Shown here: one piece after another, positions 51,446-60,116 of the stretch
How the letters are laid out: every line of letters starts with the position of its first letter
Position numbering within the stretch: position 1 is the stretch's first letter
Source: Gemmatimonadales bacterium
GTDB taxonomy: Bacteria > Gemmatimonadota > Gemmatimonadetes > Palauibacterales > Palauibacteraceae
Reading direction: 5' to 3'
DNA length: 64,000 bases
Assembly (NCBI GenBank): GCA_009838765.1
Contig: VXQX01000087.1
Span: 1 to 64,000 of the forward strand
The notes under the pieces: generated by a model
Seen by the model: only the letters and a program-made list of their open reading frames with translations
Databases searched by the model: none
Told to the model about the DNA's origin: nothing
Program-made: the position numbers and the translations under genes

Positions 51446-53014
51446 TTGCGCAAGCTCCGCGTAGGTATCGTGGACCTCGTCTCGAAGGGTCCCACGAAGG
51501 CCTTGTACGCCAAGGTGATGCACGCGAACCTCGCGAGCATCATGCCGCAGGTTCTCGGCGCGTGGTGCGAGGAGGCGGGGCACGACGTGAGCCTCGTCTG
51601 CTACACCGGCTTCGAGGACCTCGTCGAGGAACTCCCGCAGGATATCGACCTGCTCTTCGTGAGCGCGTTTTCCCAGGGAGCCCAGCTCGCCTACGCGATC
51701 AGCGAGATGTTCCGTCAGCGGGGGGCCGTCACCTGCATCGGCGGTCCGCACGCCCGCTGCTATCCCCAGGACGCGCAGAAGTACTTCGACTACGTGTTCG
51801 GATTCACCGACAAGGCGGTGCTCAACGAAGTGCTGGACGACTGCCGGCCGCAGCGACCCCTGGGCCGCCACGTGACGGCCGAGACACAGCCGGTGTCCCT
51901 GCCCGGGGTGCGCGCGCGCTGGAAGTTCATCGAGCCCACGCTCGACAAGGCGCCGCTGTTCAAGATCGTCCCCATGCTCGGCAGCCTCGGATGCCCGTAC
52001 ACGTGCAGCTTCTGCATCGATTCGGTCATCCCCTACCAGCCGCTCGACTTCGACGAGATGCGGGATGACCTCCGCTTCCTCGCGAAGAAGATGAAGCGGC
52101 CGATCGTCGGCTGGCACGATCCCAACTTCGGGGTCCGGTTCGACGACGTGCTGGGGGCGATCGAGGAGGCCGTCCCTCCCGGCACGATCGAGTTCATCGC
52201 GGAGAGCAGCCTCTCCCTCCTCGGCGAGCCGCGGCTCAAGCGACTCGCGAACGCCGGGTTCCGGGCGATCCTGCCCGGCGTCGAGTCCTGGTACATGCTG
52301 GGGAACAAGTCGAAGTCCCGGAACCGTCACGGGCTCGAGAAGGTCCGCCAGGTGTCGGACCACTCCAACCTCATCACGAGCTACATCCCCTATCTCCAGA
52401 CGAACTTCGTGATGGGTCTCGATTGCGACGAAGGCCCCGAGCCGTTCGAGCTCACGAAGAAGTTCCTCGATGCCTCGCCCGCCGCCTTCCCCGGCTACTC
52501 CCTGCTCACGTCGTTCGGAGAGGCGGCGCCGCTCAACCTCGAATACCAGCAGGAAGGGCGGGTGCTCGGCTTCCCGTTCCACTTCCTCAACAACAATCAC
52601 GCGATGAACCTGAAGCCGAAGAACTACGAGTGGATCGAGTTCTACGACCACGTCATCGACCTCACGCAGTACAGCTTCTCGAAGCGGGCGGTGTGGCGTC
52701 GGCTACGCGCCAACCGCGGTGGCATCCCGAGAATGCTGAACGCCGTGCGCGCCCTCTCGTCGGAGGGGAACGGGAGGATCGCATACTACACGACCGTGCG
52801 CGACAAGCTGAAGTCGGACCGGAAGTTCCGGGACTACTTCGAGGGCGAGACGCAGGAGTTGCCGCAGTTCTACATCGACCGGGTGAAGCACGATCTCGGG
52901 CCGCTGTGGGAGTTCCTGCCCGAGGGTGCGATCGAGCACGACCCCTACGCCTACATCAAGAGCACGGGCGGCGCGGCCCCGGTGCAGGCGCGGGCCGGGG
53001 CGATCGTCCACTAG
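51446..53014 (+). CDS. Second B12-binding radical SAM enzyme
   Basis: A 522-residue protein. Residues about 5-130 are a cobalamin-binding-like domain (RVGIVDLVSKGPT at the start, VTCIGGPHARCYP), and the radical SAM motif is C183-x3-C187-x2-C190 (GCPYTCSFCID). The barrel includes EFIAESSLSLL and FRAILPGVESW. The C-terminal 150 residues are helical. The start is TTG 51446 with GAGAGG eight bases upstream. It differs clearly from the cluster enzyme at 22046 in its C-terminal part. Its neighbours (a secreted protein, a small hypothetical protein and an acyltransferase) do not reveal the substrate. Confidence 0.82.
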   Translation: MRKLRVGIVDLVSKGPTKALYAKVMHANLASIMPQVLGAWCEEAGHDVSLVCYTGFEDLVEELPQDIDLLFVSAFSQGAQLAYAISEMFRQRGAVTCIGGPHARCYPQDAQKYFDYVFGFTDKAVLNEVLDDCRPQRPLGRHVTAETQPVSLPGVRARWKFIEPTLDKAPLFKIVPMLGSLGCPYTCSFCIDSVIPYQPLDFDEMRDDLRFLAKKMKRPIVGWHDPNFGVRFDDVLGAIEEAVPPGTIEFIAESSLSLLGEPRLKRLANAGFRAILPGVESWYMLGNKSKSRNRHGLEKVRQVSDHSNLITSYIPYLQTNFVMGLDCDEGPEPFELTKKFLDASPAAFPGYSLLTSFGEAAPLNLEYQQEGRVLGFPFHFLNNNHAMNLKPKNYEWIEFYDHVIDLTQYSFSKRAVWRRLRANRGGIPRMLNAVRALSSEGNGRIAYYTTVRDKLKSDRKFRDYFEGETQELPQFYIDRVKHDLGPLWEFLPEGAIEHDPYAYIKSTGGAAPVQARAGAIVH

Positions 53015-53042
53015 TCGAGGGACCGTCCGGCAGCCGCGGGGA

Positions 53043-53072
53043 GGCCGGTCGCGGGCCGGCCGGTCGCGGGCC
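53043..53072. repeat. 15-bp perfect duplication in an intergenic region
   Basis: GGCCGGTCGCGGGCC occurs twice head-to-tail between the radical SAM gene and the small gene at 53099. It is another instance of the slippage-type repeats seen across the window. Confidence 0.8.
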
Positions 53073-53098
53073 GGAGCCTCGAAGCCAGCCACGTCACC

Positions 53099-53380
53099 AT
53101 GTCCCGAGCCTTCGTCAACGAAGACGCGACGCACGAGCCGGAGCCGCGCTACGCCCTCCCGCCGCGCGAGTCGCCGCGCTTCGACGCTGCGGCGGCGCGG
53201 GCCCTCCTCGAAGGCGCCCACATCGGCAACACGCAGAGCGCCGAGACCGCCACCGGCTACGCCTGGGGCGACCCCGCGCTGGCTCCGCACATTGAGGACC
53301 TGATCCGCGAGGCGGAGGGACTCGGCGACGAGCGCATGGCCCGCCTCGGCCGACGCTACCTGAGGGCGGCCCGCCGCTGA
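53099..53380 (+). CDS. Small conserved hypothetical protein
   Basis: A 93-residue acidic-to-basic protein starting MSRAFVNED, an opening shared by a widespread group of short proteins. The body has YALPPRESPRFDAAAARALLEGA, a helix, and GNTQSAETATGYAWGDPALAPH, then a charged C-terminal helix ending in Arg-rich residues. No signal or membrane segment is seen. It may be nucleic-acid-associated because of the basic tail, but that is a guess. It sits 55 bp before the acyltransferase gene. Confidence 0.6.
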   Translation: MSRAFVNEDATHEPEPRYALPPRESPRFDAAAARALLEGAHIGNTQSAETATGYAWGDPALAPHIEDLIREAEGLGDERMARLGRRYLRAARR

Positions 53381-53435
53381 CGGGAGCCGAAGGGGCCGCC
53401 GTACTCGACCCACGACGGGGGATGGAGGCGGAAAC

Positions 53436-54806
53436 CTGGATCGGATACCGAGGCTGATCGCCGGCATCACCGGAACCGCGGCCGCGCTCTTCTATCGCGT
53501 GGACCGGCACGGGCCGCCACTCCCGGACGGCCCGTTGATCCTGGCGGCGAACCATCCCAACAGCCTTGTCGACGCGATGCTGATCTTCCGCTGCAGCGAC
53601 CGGATCACGCGGCCGCTGGGTCGCGCGCCGCTCTTCGATCGGTTCCTTCTGGGTTCGGTGCTGCGGGCGCTGGGCGGCATACCGGTCCACCGGAGGGAGG
53701 ATGATCCCGAGGCGATGGACCGCAACGAGGAGATGTTCCGGTCGGCGGTCGATGTGCTCCACGGAGGCGGCGCCATCCAGATCTATCCGGAGGGCAAGAG
53801 CCACTCCGAGGCGCGCCTGGCGGAGTTCCGCACGGGTACCGCCCGGATCGCGCTGCAGGCGGAGGAGGGTGCTGACTGGGGGCTCGGACTGTCGATCGTT
53901 CCCGTGGGGATCACCTATGCCGCCAAGGAGTTGGCCAGAACCGAGGTCGCCGTGCGCTTCGGCAAGGCGTTCAGGTGCGCGGACCTGAGGGAGGCCTTCC
54001 GGGAGGATCCCGTCGCCGCAGGGCGCCGGCTCACCGAGCGGATCGAGCAGGGGGTTCGCCGCGAGACGCTGAACTTCGGACGCCCCCGCGACCGGATTCT
54101 CGTGGAGGTGGCGGAGCAACTCTACGTGCGCGAGTTGCGGTGGGTTCCGTGGCGGGCCCGGGAACGGCTGGGTACGCGGTTCCCCCGTCTGCAGCGCTTC
54201 GCGCGGGGACTGGAATGGATCCGCGGGGCGCACCCGGAGGAACACCGCCGGCTGGTGGAAAAAGTGGCGCGGTATGCCCGGCTGAGCGACGAACTCCGTG
54301 CCGGGGAAGGGGACGTGCCTCCCCGCTACAGCTTCCTTCCGGTCGCCAAGTATGTCCTGGTGCGCGGGACGCTCCTGGCGCTGGGGCTCCCTTTCGCGGT
54401 GGCCGGATCCCTGCTTTGGGCTCCCATCGTCCGGCTGCCCGGCTTCGTCGTCGGGCTCGTGAAACCCGAACTCGAAGTCACGGCGACGATCAAGCTGGGT
54501 ACGCTCCTTGCGGGCACGTTTGCGGCCTGGATCCTGGGGCCCGCGCTGGGCTTTCTCGTGGGGGGGTGGACGATCGCCGCGGTGGCGGCCGTGCTGCCCC
54601 CCGCGTGCGGCTTCGTGGCCATGCTGTGGATGGAACTCGCCCGCGAGGTCCGCGAGGACACCGCCGTCTTCCTGCGTCTGCAGGGCCGCCCCGATCACCG
54701 CGAAAAGTTCGCCGAACTGCGCGCGGAGCTCACCGACACGTTCCGGCAGCTGGAAAAGCGCTGGACGGACGAACGTCAGGCCACCGAGCGGACGCATGGA
54801 GAGTGA
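53436..54806 (+). CDS. PlsC-type acyltransferase, apparent CTG start
   Basis: A 456-residue glycerophosphate/lysophospholipid acyltransferase-like protein. The catalytic His-Asp pair is in NHPNSLVD (H40, D46) and the substrate motif is PEGKSH (E119). Residues about 300-415 contain two to four hydrophobic segments. The N-terminal membrane-associated helix (LIAGITGTAAALFYRVDRHG) is only kept if translation starts at CTG 53436, which has GGAGG seven bases upstream; the first standard start, GTG 53499, has no Shine-Dalgarno and removes that helix. The enzyme would acylate a glycerolipid at the inner face of the membrane. It could act on fatty products made elsewhere, but no link is shown. Confidence 0.85.
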   Translation: MDRIPRLIAGITGTAAALFYRVDRHGPPLPDGPLILAANHPNSLVDAMLIFRCSDRITRPLGRAPLFDRFLLGSVLRALGGIPVHRREDDPEAMDRNEEMFRSAVDVLHGGGAIQIYPEGKSHSEARLAEFRTGTARIALQAEEGADWGLGLSIVPVGITYAAKELARTEVAVRFGKAFRCADLREAFREDPVAAGRRLTERIEQGVRRETLNFGRPRDRILVEVAEQLYVRELRWVPWRARERLGTRFPRLQRFARGLEWIRGAHPEEHRRLVEKVARYARLSDELRAGEGDVPPRYSFLPVAKYVLVRGTLLALGLPFAVAGSLLWAPIVRLPGFVVGLVKPELEVTATIKLGTLLAGTFAAWILGPALGFLVGGWTIAAVAAVLPPACGFVAMLWMELAREVREDTAVFLRLQGRPDHREKFAELRAELTDTFRQLEKRWTDERQATERTHGE

Positions 54807-54877
54807 CCGCAGGTGTCGTTGGCGTTGCGAACAGCCTCGGCCATGCTGGCGCTCACTAAAGCCGTAACGCGACTCTG

Positions 54878-54991
54878 ACTCTTTCGAGCGGTGCGAAGGC
54901 GAAAGTTGCGTTCGTGTCGGCGGAGGCCTGCCGACCCCGCGTCCTGCTCCTCGACGAGCCGACAGCCGGCCGGCGTTCAGACCTGACGTGA
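54878..54991 (+). pseudogene. Remnant of an ABC transporter ATPase gene
   Basis: About 37 codons read TLSSGAKAKVAFVSAEACRP then RVLLLDEPTAG and a stop. This matches the end of an ABC nucleotide-binding domain from the signature motif (LSxG) through Walker B (LLLDEPTAG). No Walker A, no start and no continuation after Walker B are present, so it is a decayed fragment. The remainder of 54807-54976 shows no gene. Confidence 0.6.
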
Positions 54992-55234
54992 CGCGGAAGA
55001 GTCGGCAGGTACCGTTGCGCGGCGGCGGAGCGAATCGAAGATCGCCCACCAGATAGCCAGGCCGAACGCTCCGTAGCTCAGGTCGCCAGCCAACTCGAGT
55101 AGGGCCTGGACGTTTCCGAGGCTGCGGACGGCTTCGATATCCGCCAACACCCAGCCGAGCGCGTTGACAGAGGCCGCGACTCCGGCTGTCCAGACGACAA
55201 TCCGCACCCTTCGGTACCACTGAATCATGTCCAT
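54977..55234 (-). CDS. Small two-helix membrane protein, doubtful
   Basis: An 85-residue frame from ATG 55234 with two hydrophobic stretches (IVVWTAGVAASVNALGWVLA and SYGAFGLAIWWAIFDSL) around a short loop. Its 3' end overlaps the ABC ATPase remnant by 15 bp on the other strand. The frame stays open upstream, but that part overlaps the vapC gene. No family is recognised, and the gene could be spurious in a decayed region. Confidence 0.4.
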   Translation of the reverse strand: MDMIQWYRRVRIVVWTAGVAASVNALGWVLADIEAVRSLGNVQALLELAGDLSYGAFGLAIWWAIFDSLRRRATVPADSSASRQV

Positions 55235-55346
55235 GCCGAACGATGGGGGCACGCGGATCGGCCCCGCAAGTTCGGTCGTGACGGCCCGGTCGAGGCTGTT
55301 CCGGGCGATGTCCGGTGGGACGTTTCTCGCGGCGTCCCGCGACGGG

Positions 55347-55736
55347 TCATGGCAGGTCCAGAATCGGGATACCCATGGCTTCGGCTGCACGCGCCATGCG
55401 GTGATCGTAGCTGGCAAGCTCAACGTCGTGGCCACGCCCCCGCAGGAACTCAAGCGACGCCAGGTGAAGCCCGTCCAGCGTCCGGACGGGAACCGGGAAC
55501 GCGTCAAGCGCCCGGGCCAGTACGGGTGGCGCCAGCTCGACCAGGGAGATTCGAGCGATGAGCGAGTGTGCGCCCTCCGACCTCGATGACGCCAACTCGC
55601 GGGCGTGCAGACGTGTCCAGATCTCGTACTCCAGAAGACGACTGGAAACGAGCGTGTCGGTCCAGAGCGAAGCTGGCGGACGGCGGTCTTCCACGAGCAG
55701 GTGGGCCAAGGCGACAGACGTGTCGACGTAGATCAC
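55347..55736 (-). CDS. vapC: VapC-type PIN-domain toxin
   Basis: A 129-residue PIN-domain ribonuclease. The metal-binding acids are visible as D5 (MIYVDTS), E38 (LLEYEIWTR), D88 (RTLDGLHLA) and D111 (ASYDHRMA). Such toxins cleave tRNA or rRNA when freed from their antitoxin. The start overlaps the antitoxin stop (ATGA), the standard vapBC layout. Length is typical. Confidence 0.88.
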   Translation of the reverse strand: MIYVDTSVALAHLLVEDRRPPASLWTDTLVSSRLLEYEIWTRLHARELASSRSEGAHSLIARISLVELAPPVLARALDAFPVPVRTLDGLHLASLEFLRGRGHDVELASYDHRMARAAEAMGIPILDLP

Positions 55737-56026
55737 CGATCGCTTCGGTCGCCTTCCAGTTCACTAAGCAACTCGGATAGCGTGGCTACCGGCGGCCCGC
55801 CTCGCGGAGGCTCGGAACCGGGCGCGAGAGCGGGTGTCAGCCAACCCTTCCGCACCGCATCGGCGAGCATGGCGTCGGCCAGGATCGGACTCCTCGCTTC
55901 CCGCGGAGGACCGATCTCGGCCACGACCCGGTCGCGGTCGGTCACGAGTACGGTCTCGCCTGCTGCGGCAAGACGCACATACTCGCTGAGCTTACTGTTC
56001 AACGTCTTGATGCCAACGGATCTCAT
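55733..56026 (-). CDS. vapB: VapB/Phd-type antitoxin
   Basis: A 97-residue antitoxin. Residues 1-45 form the Phd/YefM-like DNA-binding fold (MRSVGIKTLNSKLSEYVRLAAAGETVLVTDRDRVVAEI is the recognisable block). The C-terminal half, ending TLSELLSELEGDRSDR, is the toxin-binding tail. It lies before vapC and overlaps it. Palindromes just upstream probably serve as its operator. Phd-type antitoxins with PIN toxins are a common combination. Confidence 0.85.
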   Translation of the reverse strand: MRSVGIKTLNSKLSEYVRLAAAGETVLVTDRDRVVAEIGPPREARSPILADAMLADAVRKGWLTPALAPGSEPPRGGPPVATLSELLSELEGDRSDR

Positions 56027-56035
56027 GGCTTCATA

Positions 56036-56051
56036 GGTAGCTACCGGTAGC
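56036..56051 (-). promoter_or_regulatory. vapBC operator-like overlapping palindromes
   Basis: GGTAGCTACC (56036-56045) and GCTACCGGTAGC (56040-56051) are perfect overlapping palindromes 10 bp before the antitoxin start. On the minus strand a TTGACC at 56063-56058 could be the -35, so the palindromes cover the promoter, as expected for toxin-antitoxin autoregulation. Confidence 0.55.
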
Positions 56052-56059
56052 CACTTTGG

Positions 56060-56566
56060 TCAAGCCACGCGCTCAGCTTCCAGGCGGATCGCCCGCCAGG
56101 TCGCGCCGACGGCTGCGGCGCTGGCGAGGAGGTGGAGGGCGAGGCCGATCTCCTCGGCGGACTCGAGGGCGCCGGCGCGGTCAAGGAGCAGGTGCCAGTC
56201 GTGGGGGTGGTTGCTGGTGAGGGGGAGGGCGAGGCGGTTCGCATCAGCCAGGTATTCCGCCGTGTACATGAGGCTCTCGGCCGACCACAGCGCGCTCACG
56301 GCCGCGGGTACGGATTCTCCACGCCGCCACAGTTGGAACGTGATAAAGAACGGGACGGCGAGCTGGAGCGCGGGACCGGCCAGCAGGGCGGGCGTCTCTC
56401 CGAAGACGGAGAAGACGACGTGCCCCGCCTCGTGGATGAGGAGGTTGATCCCGTCCACCCAGTGGTAGTGGTAGAAGAAGACGAGCCATGCCGCGTACAC
56501 GCACATGACGACGAGCCCCACGCGCCGGGGCCCGACCGTCTTCCACAGCCACGAGAGGATCTTCAC
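56060..56566 (-). CDS. Membrane protein with a HEAGH zinc-peptidase-like motif
   Basis: A 168-residue protein with about four hydrophobic segments. The first helix is at residues 15-33; the motif LLIHEAGHVVFSVFGE follows at about 43-58. HExxH is the zinc-binding motif of metalloproteases, and its place just inside a membrane helix recalls M50-type intramembrane proteases, but the third ligand motif is not evident and the protein is short. It could be an inactive or divergent relative. Context (toxin-antitoxin pair on one side, BNR protein on the other) gives no hint of a substrate. Confidence 0.65.
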   Translation of the reverse strand: MKILSWLWKTVGPRRVGLVVMCVYAAWLVFFYHYHWVDGINLLIHEAGHVVFSVFGETPALLAGPALQLAVPFFITFQLWRRGESVPAAVSALWSAESLMYTAEYLADANRLALPLTSNHPHDWHLLLDRAGALESAEEIGLALHLLASAAAVGATWRAIRLEAERVA

Positions 56567-56646
56567 GCGGACGCGCTCCGGCCTCGGCTAACGGCGCGGA
56601 GCCCGGCGCCGGCGCGCACCCGGGCTCCGCAGGCGGGTCGCCACAC

Positions 56647-59600
56647 CTACCCGTTCGGCGGCCAGTCGGGGAGCGCGCGGCCCGTCGTCCACGGCACGCC
56701 AGCCGCCTCCAGCCGCGCCTCCAGCGCCGGCAGGTCCGTTTCGATGAGCTGGCTCATGTCCGGATACAGCACGGTGAAGGCGTCGTTCGCGATCCGGTAC
56801 TGCTCGCGGTGCGTCTGCGTGGGGCCGTGCAGGCCGTTCCAGTGGCCGCGCACGACCTGGTTCACGCGCGCCACGATCCCCGGCATCTCCGGCTCGGCGC
56901 GGGAGGCCCGCGTGCGGGAGCCGTTCAGCGTCTCCTGCAGGTCGAGAAGCCGCAGCTCCAGCGCGCGGGCCTCCTGCCGGAGGGACGCATCGGCCGAGGG
57001 CCAGCGGTCCAGGGCCTGCTTCATGGCGGAGATGCGGGCCATCGCGGCTCCCGCCACACGCTGCGTCCCGGAGACGGCGCGGAGCAGCTCCCCGGTCTGT
57101 CGCTGAAAGGCGAGCACCGCCGCCCGGTCCTGGGGCGGGATCGCCGAGCCCCCCATGGGCGCGATCTCGAACGGCACCGGCCCGGCCAGCTCGGTCACCT
57201 CGCCGTCCACGCGCCGCGAGAGCGACACCGTGTAGCTCCCCGGCAGCGCCATGGGCCCGTTGCCGCCCCCGCCGCCGAACCCACCGAAGCCGCCCCCGCC
57301 GCCGCCCGTCACCGGGTTGTAGCCCGGGTACCGGTAGTTCCATGTCGCCCGGCGCATCCCCTGCGACGTCGAGCCGTTCACCGTGTTCACCACGTTCCCG
57401 TCCGAATCCCGGATCGTGAGAAACACCCTCGGCGCCTCCTCCCGGTCTTCCGCCTCCAGCTCCTCCCAGGTCGGGTACGGCGTGTCCTCCCCTTGCCGCT
57501 GCGCCCGCCGCTCCTCCGCCTGTCGGGCCGCCTCCCGCGTCCTGAGAGTCTCGCCCACGTAGTACGTGAACGTGACCCCGAAGTCCGGGTTGTCCGCCGT
57601 GTAGAAGTCCGCCCCGTTCGTCCCGCCCGGGCTCCAGCGCAGGAACATCTCCCCGTCCTTCACCTCGAAGATGTGCCCGTCCGAGGCGAGGATCTCGTCC
57701 GACCGCGCGGCGAGTTCCCGCAGCGGCGTGTAGTCGTCCACCACGTAGAATGAGCGCCCGAAGGTGGCCGCGACGAGGTCATCCTCCCGCTTCTGGATCT
57801 CCAGTTCGCGCACGGGGATCGTCGGCAGCCCCGTCCCCAGTTCCATCCACGACTCCCCCCCGTTCACCGACGTGAAGGCCGAGAACTCCGTCCCCAGGAA
57901 GAGCAGGTTCGGCTCCACGTGGTCCTGCACGATCGAGAAGGCGGGTCCGTTCTCCGGCAGGTCCCCCGAGATCGAGGTCCACGTCACCCCGCGGTCCGTC
58001 GACTTCAGCACATAGGGCAGGAAGTCGCCCCGCTTGAAGTTGTTGATGACGGCGAACACGGTGTTGGGATCGTGCAGCGACGCCTCCACGTCGTGCACGA
58101 AGCTCGTGTCCGGCACCCCCGGGAAGCTCTCCACCGCGCGCCAGTTCTCGCCCCCGTCCTCCGTCACCTGCACGAGCCCGTCGTCCGTGCCCGCGTAGAT
58201 GAGCCCCTCCACGAACGGAGACTCGGAGACCGCCACGATGTGCCCGAACACCGATGTCGAGCGGTTCTTGCCCACCGCATCCACGCTCCACACCCGCCCC
58301 ATCACCTCGAGCTGGTTGCGGTCGAGGTTGCGCGTGAGGTCGCCCGAGATCGGCCGCCAGGTCGAGGCCTGGTCGTCGGACTGGAAGAGGATCTGCGCCC
58401 CGTAGTAGAGACGGTGGTTGTCGTGCGGCGACATGTGGAGCGCCGCGTCCCAGTACCAGCGCAGCGGCGGCCCGTCCGCATCCTCCTGCGGCTGGATGTC
58501 GAGCCGTTCCTTCGACACGCGGTCGAAGCGCGACAGCACGCCGTTCTGGAGCTGGGAGTAGATGATGTCCGGGTTCTCGGGATCGATGACCGGGTCGAAC
58601 CCGTCGCCCCCCAGCGTCACGTACCAGTCCGAGTTCCGGATCCCCGCGTTGTCGGCCGTCTGCGAGGGGCCGCCGAGCGTGTTGTTGTCCTGCGTCCCCC
58701 CGTACACGTAGTAGAACGGCTCGTCGTTCGAGGTCGCGACCTTGTAGAACTGCGTGAGCGGCAGGTTGCGGAAGAAGTGCCAGTTCTCCCCGAAGTCCCA
58801 CGTCTCGTAGAGTCCCCCGTCGTTGCCGAGGATGAGGTGGTCCGGGTCGTCCGGATCGAACGTCAGCGCGTGATGGTCCACGTGGACGCCCTGCGTCGGG
58901 AACCGCTCCCACGTCTCCCCGCCGTCCTCCGACACCTGCAGGAAGGTGTCGAGCGAGTAGATGCGGTCGAAGCGGTGCGGGTCCGCATACAGTTCGTGGT
59001 AGTACATCGGCGCGCCCGACTGGTAGCGCGACGTCCGCGACCAGTTCTCCCCCATGTTCTCCGACCGGAAGGTCCCCCCGGCGTCGCCGCTCGCCTCCAC
59101 GATCGCGTACAGGACGTCCGGGTTCTGCGGCGAGATCGCGAACCCGATGCGCCCCTTGTCCCCCGAGGGAAGGCCGCGGTTGATCTCGCGCCACGTATTC
59201 CCGCCGTCCGTCGACTTGTGGATTCCGGAGCCCGGCCCGCCGTCGATCATCGTCCACTGGTGGCGCCGCCGCTGCCACGACGTGGCGTACATCACGTCCG
59301 GGTTCCTCGCGTCGAAATAGACCTCGTTCACCCCCGTGTGCTCGTCGATCTCGAGCACGCGCTCCCACGTCTCGCCCCCATCGATCGTGCGGTACAGCCC
59401 GCGCTCGCCCCCCGCGTTCCACAGCGGCCCCTGCGCGGCCACGAAGACGACATCCGAATCGTCCGGATGGATCTGGATCTTCCCGATGTGCTCGGACGTC
59501 TCGAGCCCCACGTTCCGGAACGAGCGCCCCCCGTCGATCGACTTGTAGACGCCGTCCCCGTACCCGACCGAGCGCTGCCCGTTGTTCTCCCCCGTCCCCA

Positions 59601-60009
59601 CCCAGAGCGTGAGGTGGTCGTTGGGGTCGAGCGCGATGGCGCCGATGGAGTATGAGCCGTAGTCGTCGAAGATCGGCGTCCAGGTCGTTCCCGCGTTCGT
59701 CGTCTTCCACACGTTCCCGGAGGAGGCCGCGACGTACCACACGCTCCGGTCCGTGGGATCCACCGCGATGTCCGCGATTCGCCCGGACGCGATGGCGGGG
59801 CCGATGCTGCGCCACCCGATGCCGGAGATGAACCCGGAGTTCAGGTCGGGCGCGTCGTCCGCGTCATCGTCTCCATCCTGGGCGAGGAGCGGCTCGGGGC
59901 CGCGGAGGGCGCCGAGCGTCGCCATCCCCGCGAGGAGAAGGGCGGGGCAGCGGGAGAGGACGCCCCGTCGGGCGTACGGGTTCGCGCGGAGTCTCTCGAA
60001 ATCGATCAT
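56647..60009 (-). CDS. Large secreted sortilin/BNR-repeat beta-propeller protein
   Basis: A 1120-residue protein. The ATG at 60009 has AAGGTG upstream; it gives a basic N-terminus and a signal-like hydrophobic stretch (residues about 20-45) ending near LLAQDG. Residues about 60-800 hold many Asp-box/BNR repeats of the form S-x-D-x-G-x-T-W (KTTNAGTTWTP, RTIDGGETWER, KSTDGGNTWRE, QVTEDGGENWR), the VPS10/sortilin-like ten-bladed propeller. After a helical stretch come a beta-sandwich (about 870-980) with a glycine-rich insert (GGGGGGFGGFGGGGG) and a helical C-terminus. Proteins of this kind are abundant in Gemmatimonadota and Bacteroidota; their role is unknown, perhaps extracellular binding or polymer turnover. 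Confidence 0.85.
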   Translation of the reverse strand: MIDFERLRANPYARRGVLSRCPALLLAGMATLGALRGPEPLLAQDGDDDADDAPDLNSGFISGIGWRSIGPAIASGRIADIAVDPTDRSVWYVAASSGNVWKTTNAGTTWTPIFDDYGSYSIGAIALDPNDHLTLWVGTGENNGQRSVGYGDGVYKSIDGGRSFRNVGLETSEHIGKIQIHPDDSDVVFVAAQGPLWNAGGERGLYRTIDGGETWERVLEIDEHTGVNEVYFDARNPDVMYATSWQRRRHQWTMIDGGPGSGIHKSTDGGNTWREINRGLPSGDKGRIGFAISPQNPDVLYAIVEASGDAGGTFRSENMGENWSRTSRYQSGAPMYYHELYADPHRFDRIYSLDTFLQVSEDGGETWERFPTQGVHVDHHALTFDPDDPDHLILGNDGGLYETWDFGENWHFFRNLPLTQFYKVATSNDEPFYYVYGGTQDNNTLGGPSQTADNAGIRNSDWYVTLGGDGFDPVIDPENPDIIYSQLQNGVLSRFDRVSKERLDIQPQEDADGPPLRWYWDAALHMSPHDNHRLYYGAQILFQSDDQASTWRPISGDLTRNLDRNQLEVMGRVWSVDAVGKNRSTSVFGHIVAVSESPFVEGLIYAGTDDGLVQVTEDGGENWRAVESFPGVPDTSFVHDVEASLHDPNTVFAVINNFKRGDFLPYVLKSTDRGVTWTSISGDLPENGPAFSIVQDHVEPNLLFLGTEFSAFTSVNGGESWMELGTGLPTIPVRELEIQKREDDLVAATFGRSFYVVDDYTPLRELAARSDEILASDGHIFEVKDGEMFLRWSPGGTNGADFYTADNPDFGVTFTYYVGETLRTREAARQAEERRAQRQGEDTPYPTWEELEAEDREEAPRVFLTIRDSDGNVVNTVNGSTSQGMRRATWNYRYPGYNPVTGGGGGGFGGFGGGGGNGPMALPGSYTVSLSRRVDGEVTELAGPVPFEIAPMGGSAIPPQDRAAVLAFQRQTGELLRAVSGTQRVAGAAMARISAMKQALDRWPSADASLRQEARALELRLLDLQETLNGSRTRASRAEPEMPGIVARVNQVVRGHWNGLHGPTQTHREQYRIANDAFTVLYPDMSQLIETDLPALEARLEAAGVPWTTGRALPDWPPNG

Positions 60010-60116
60010 GATCGCACCTTGTGCCGGTGGCTCGTGGCTATCGGGCAGTGTCGCCTGTGGAGTTCGTGGGTTGGGAAGGTCGGCCCGGGGACAGGCGGCG
60101 GGCAACCCGTGCCGAT

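Noticed and set aside
53499-54806. GTG 53499 as the acyltransferase start
   Set aside because: It lacks a Shine-Dalgarno sequence and cuts off the N-terminal helix. CTG 53436 behind GGAGG fits better.
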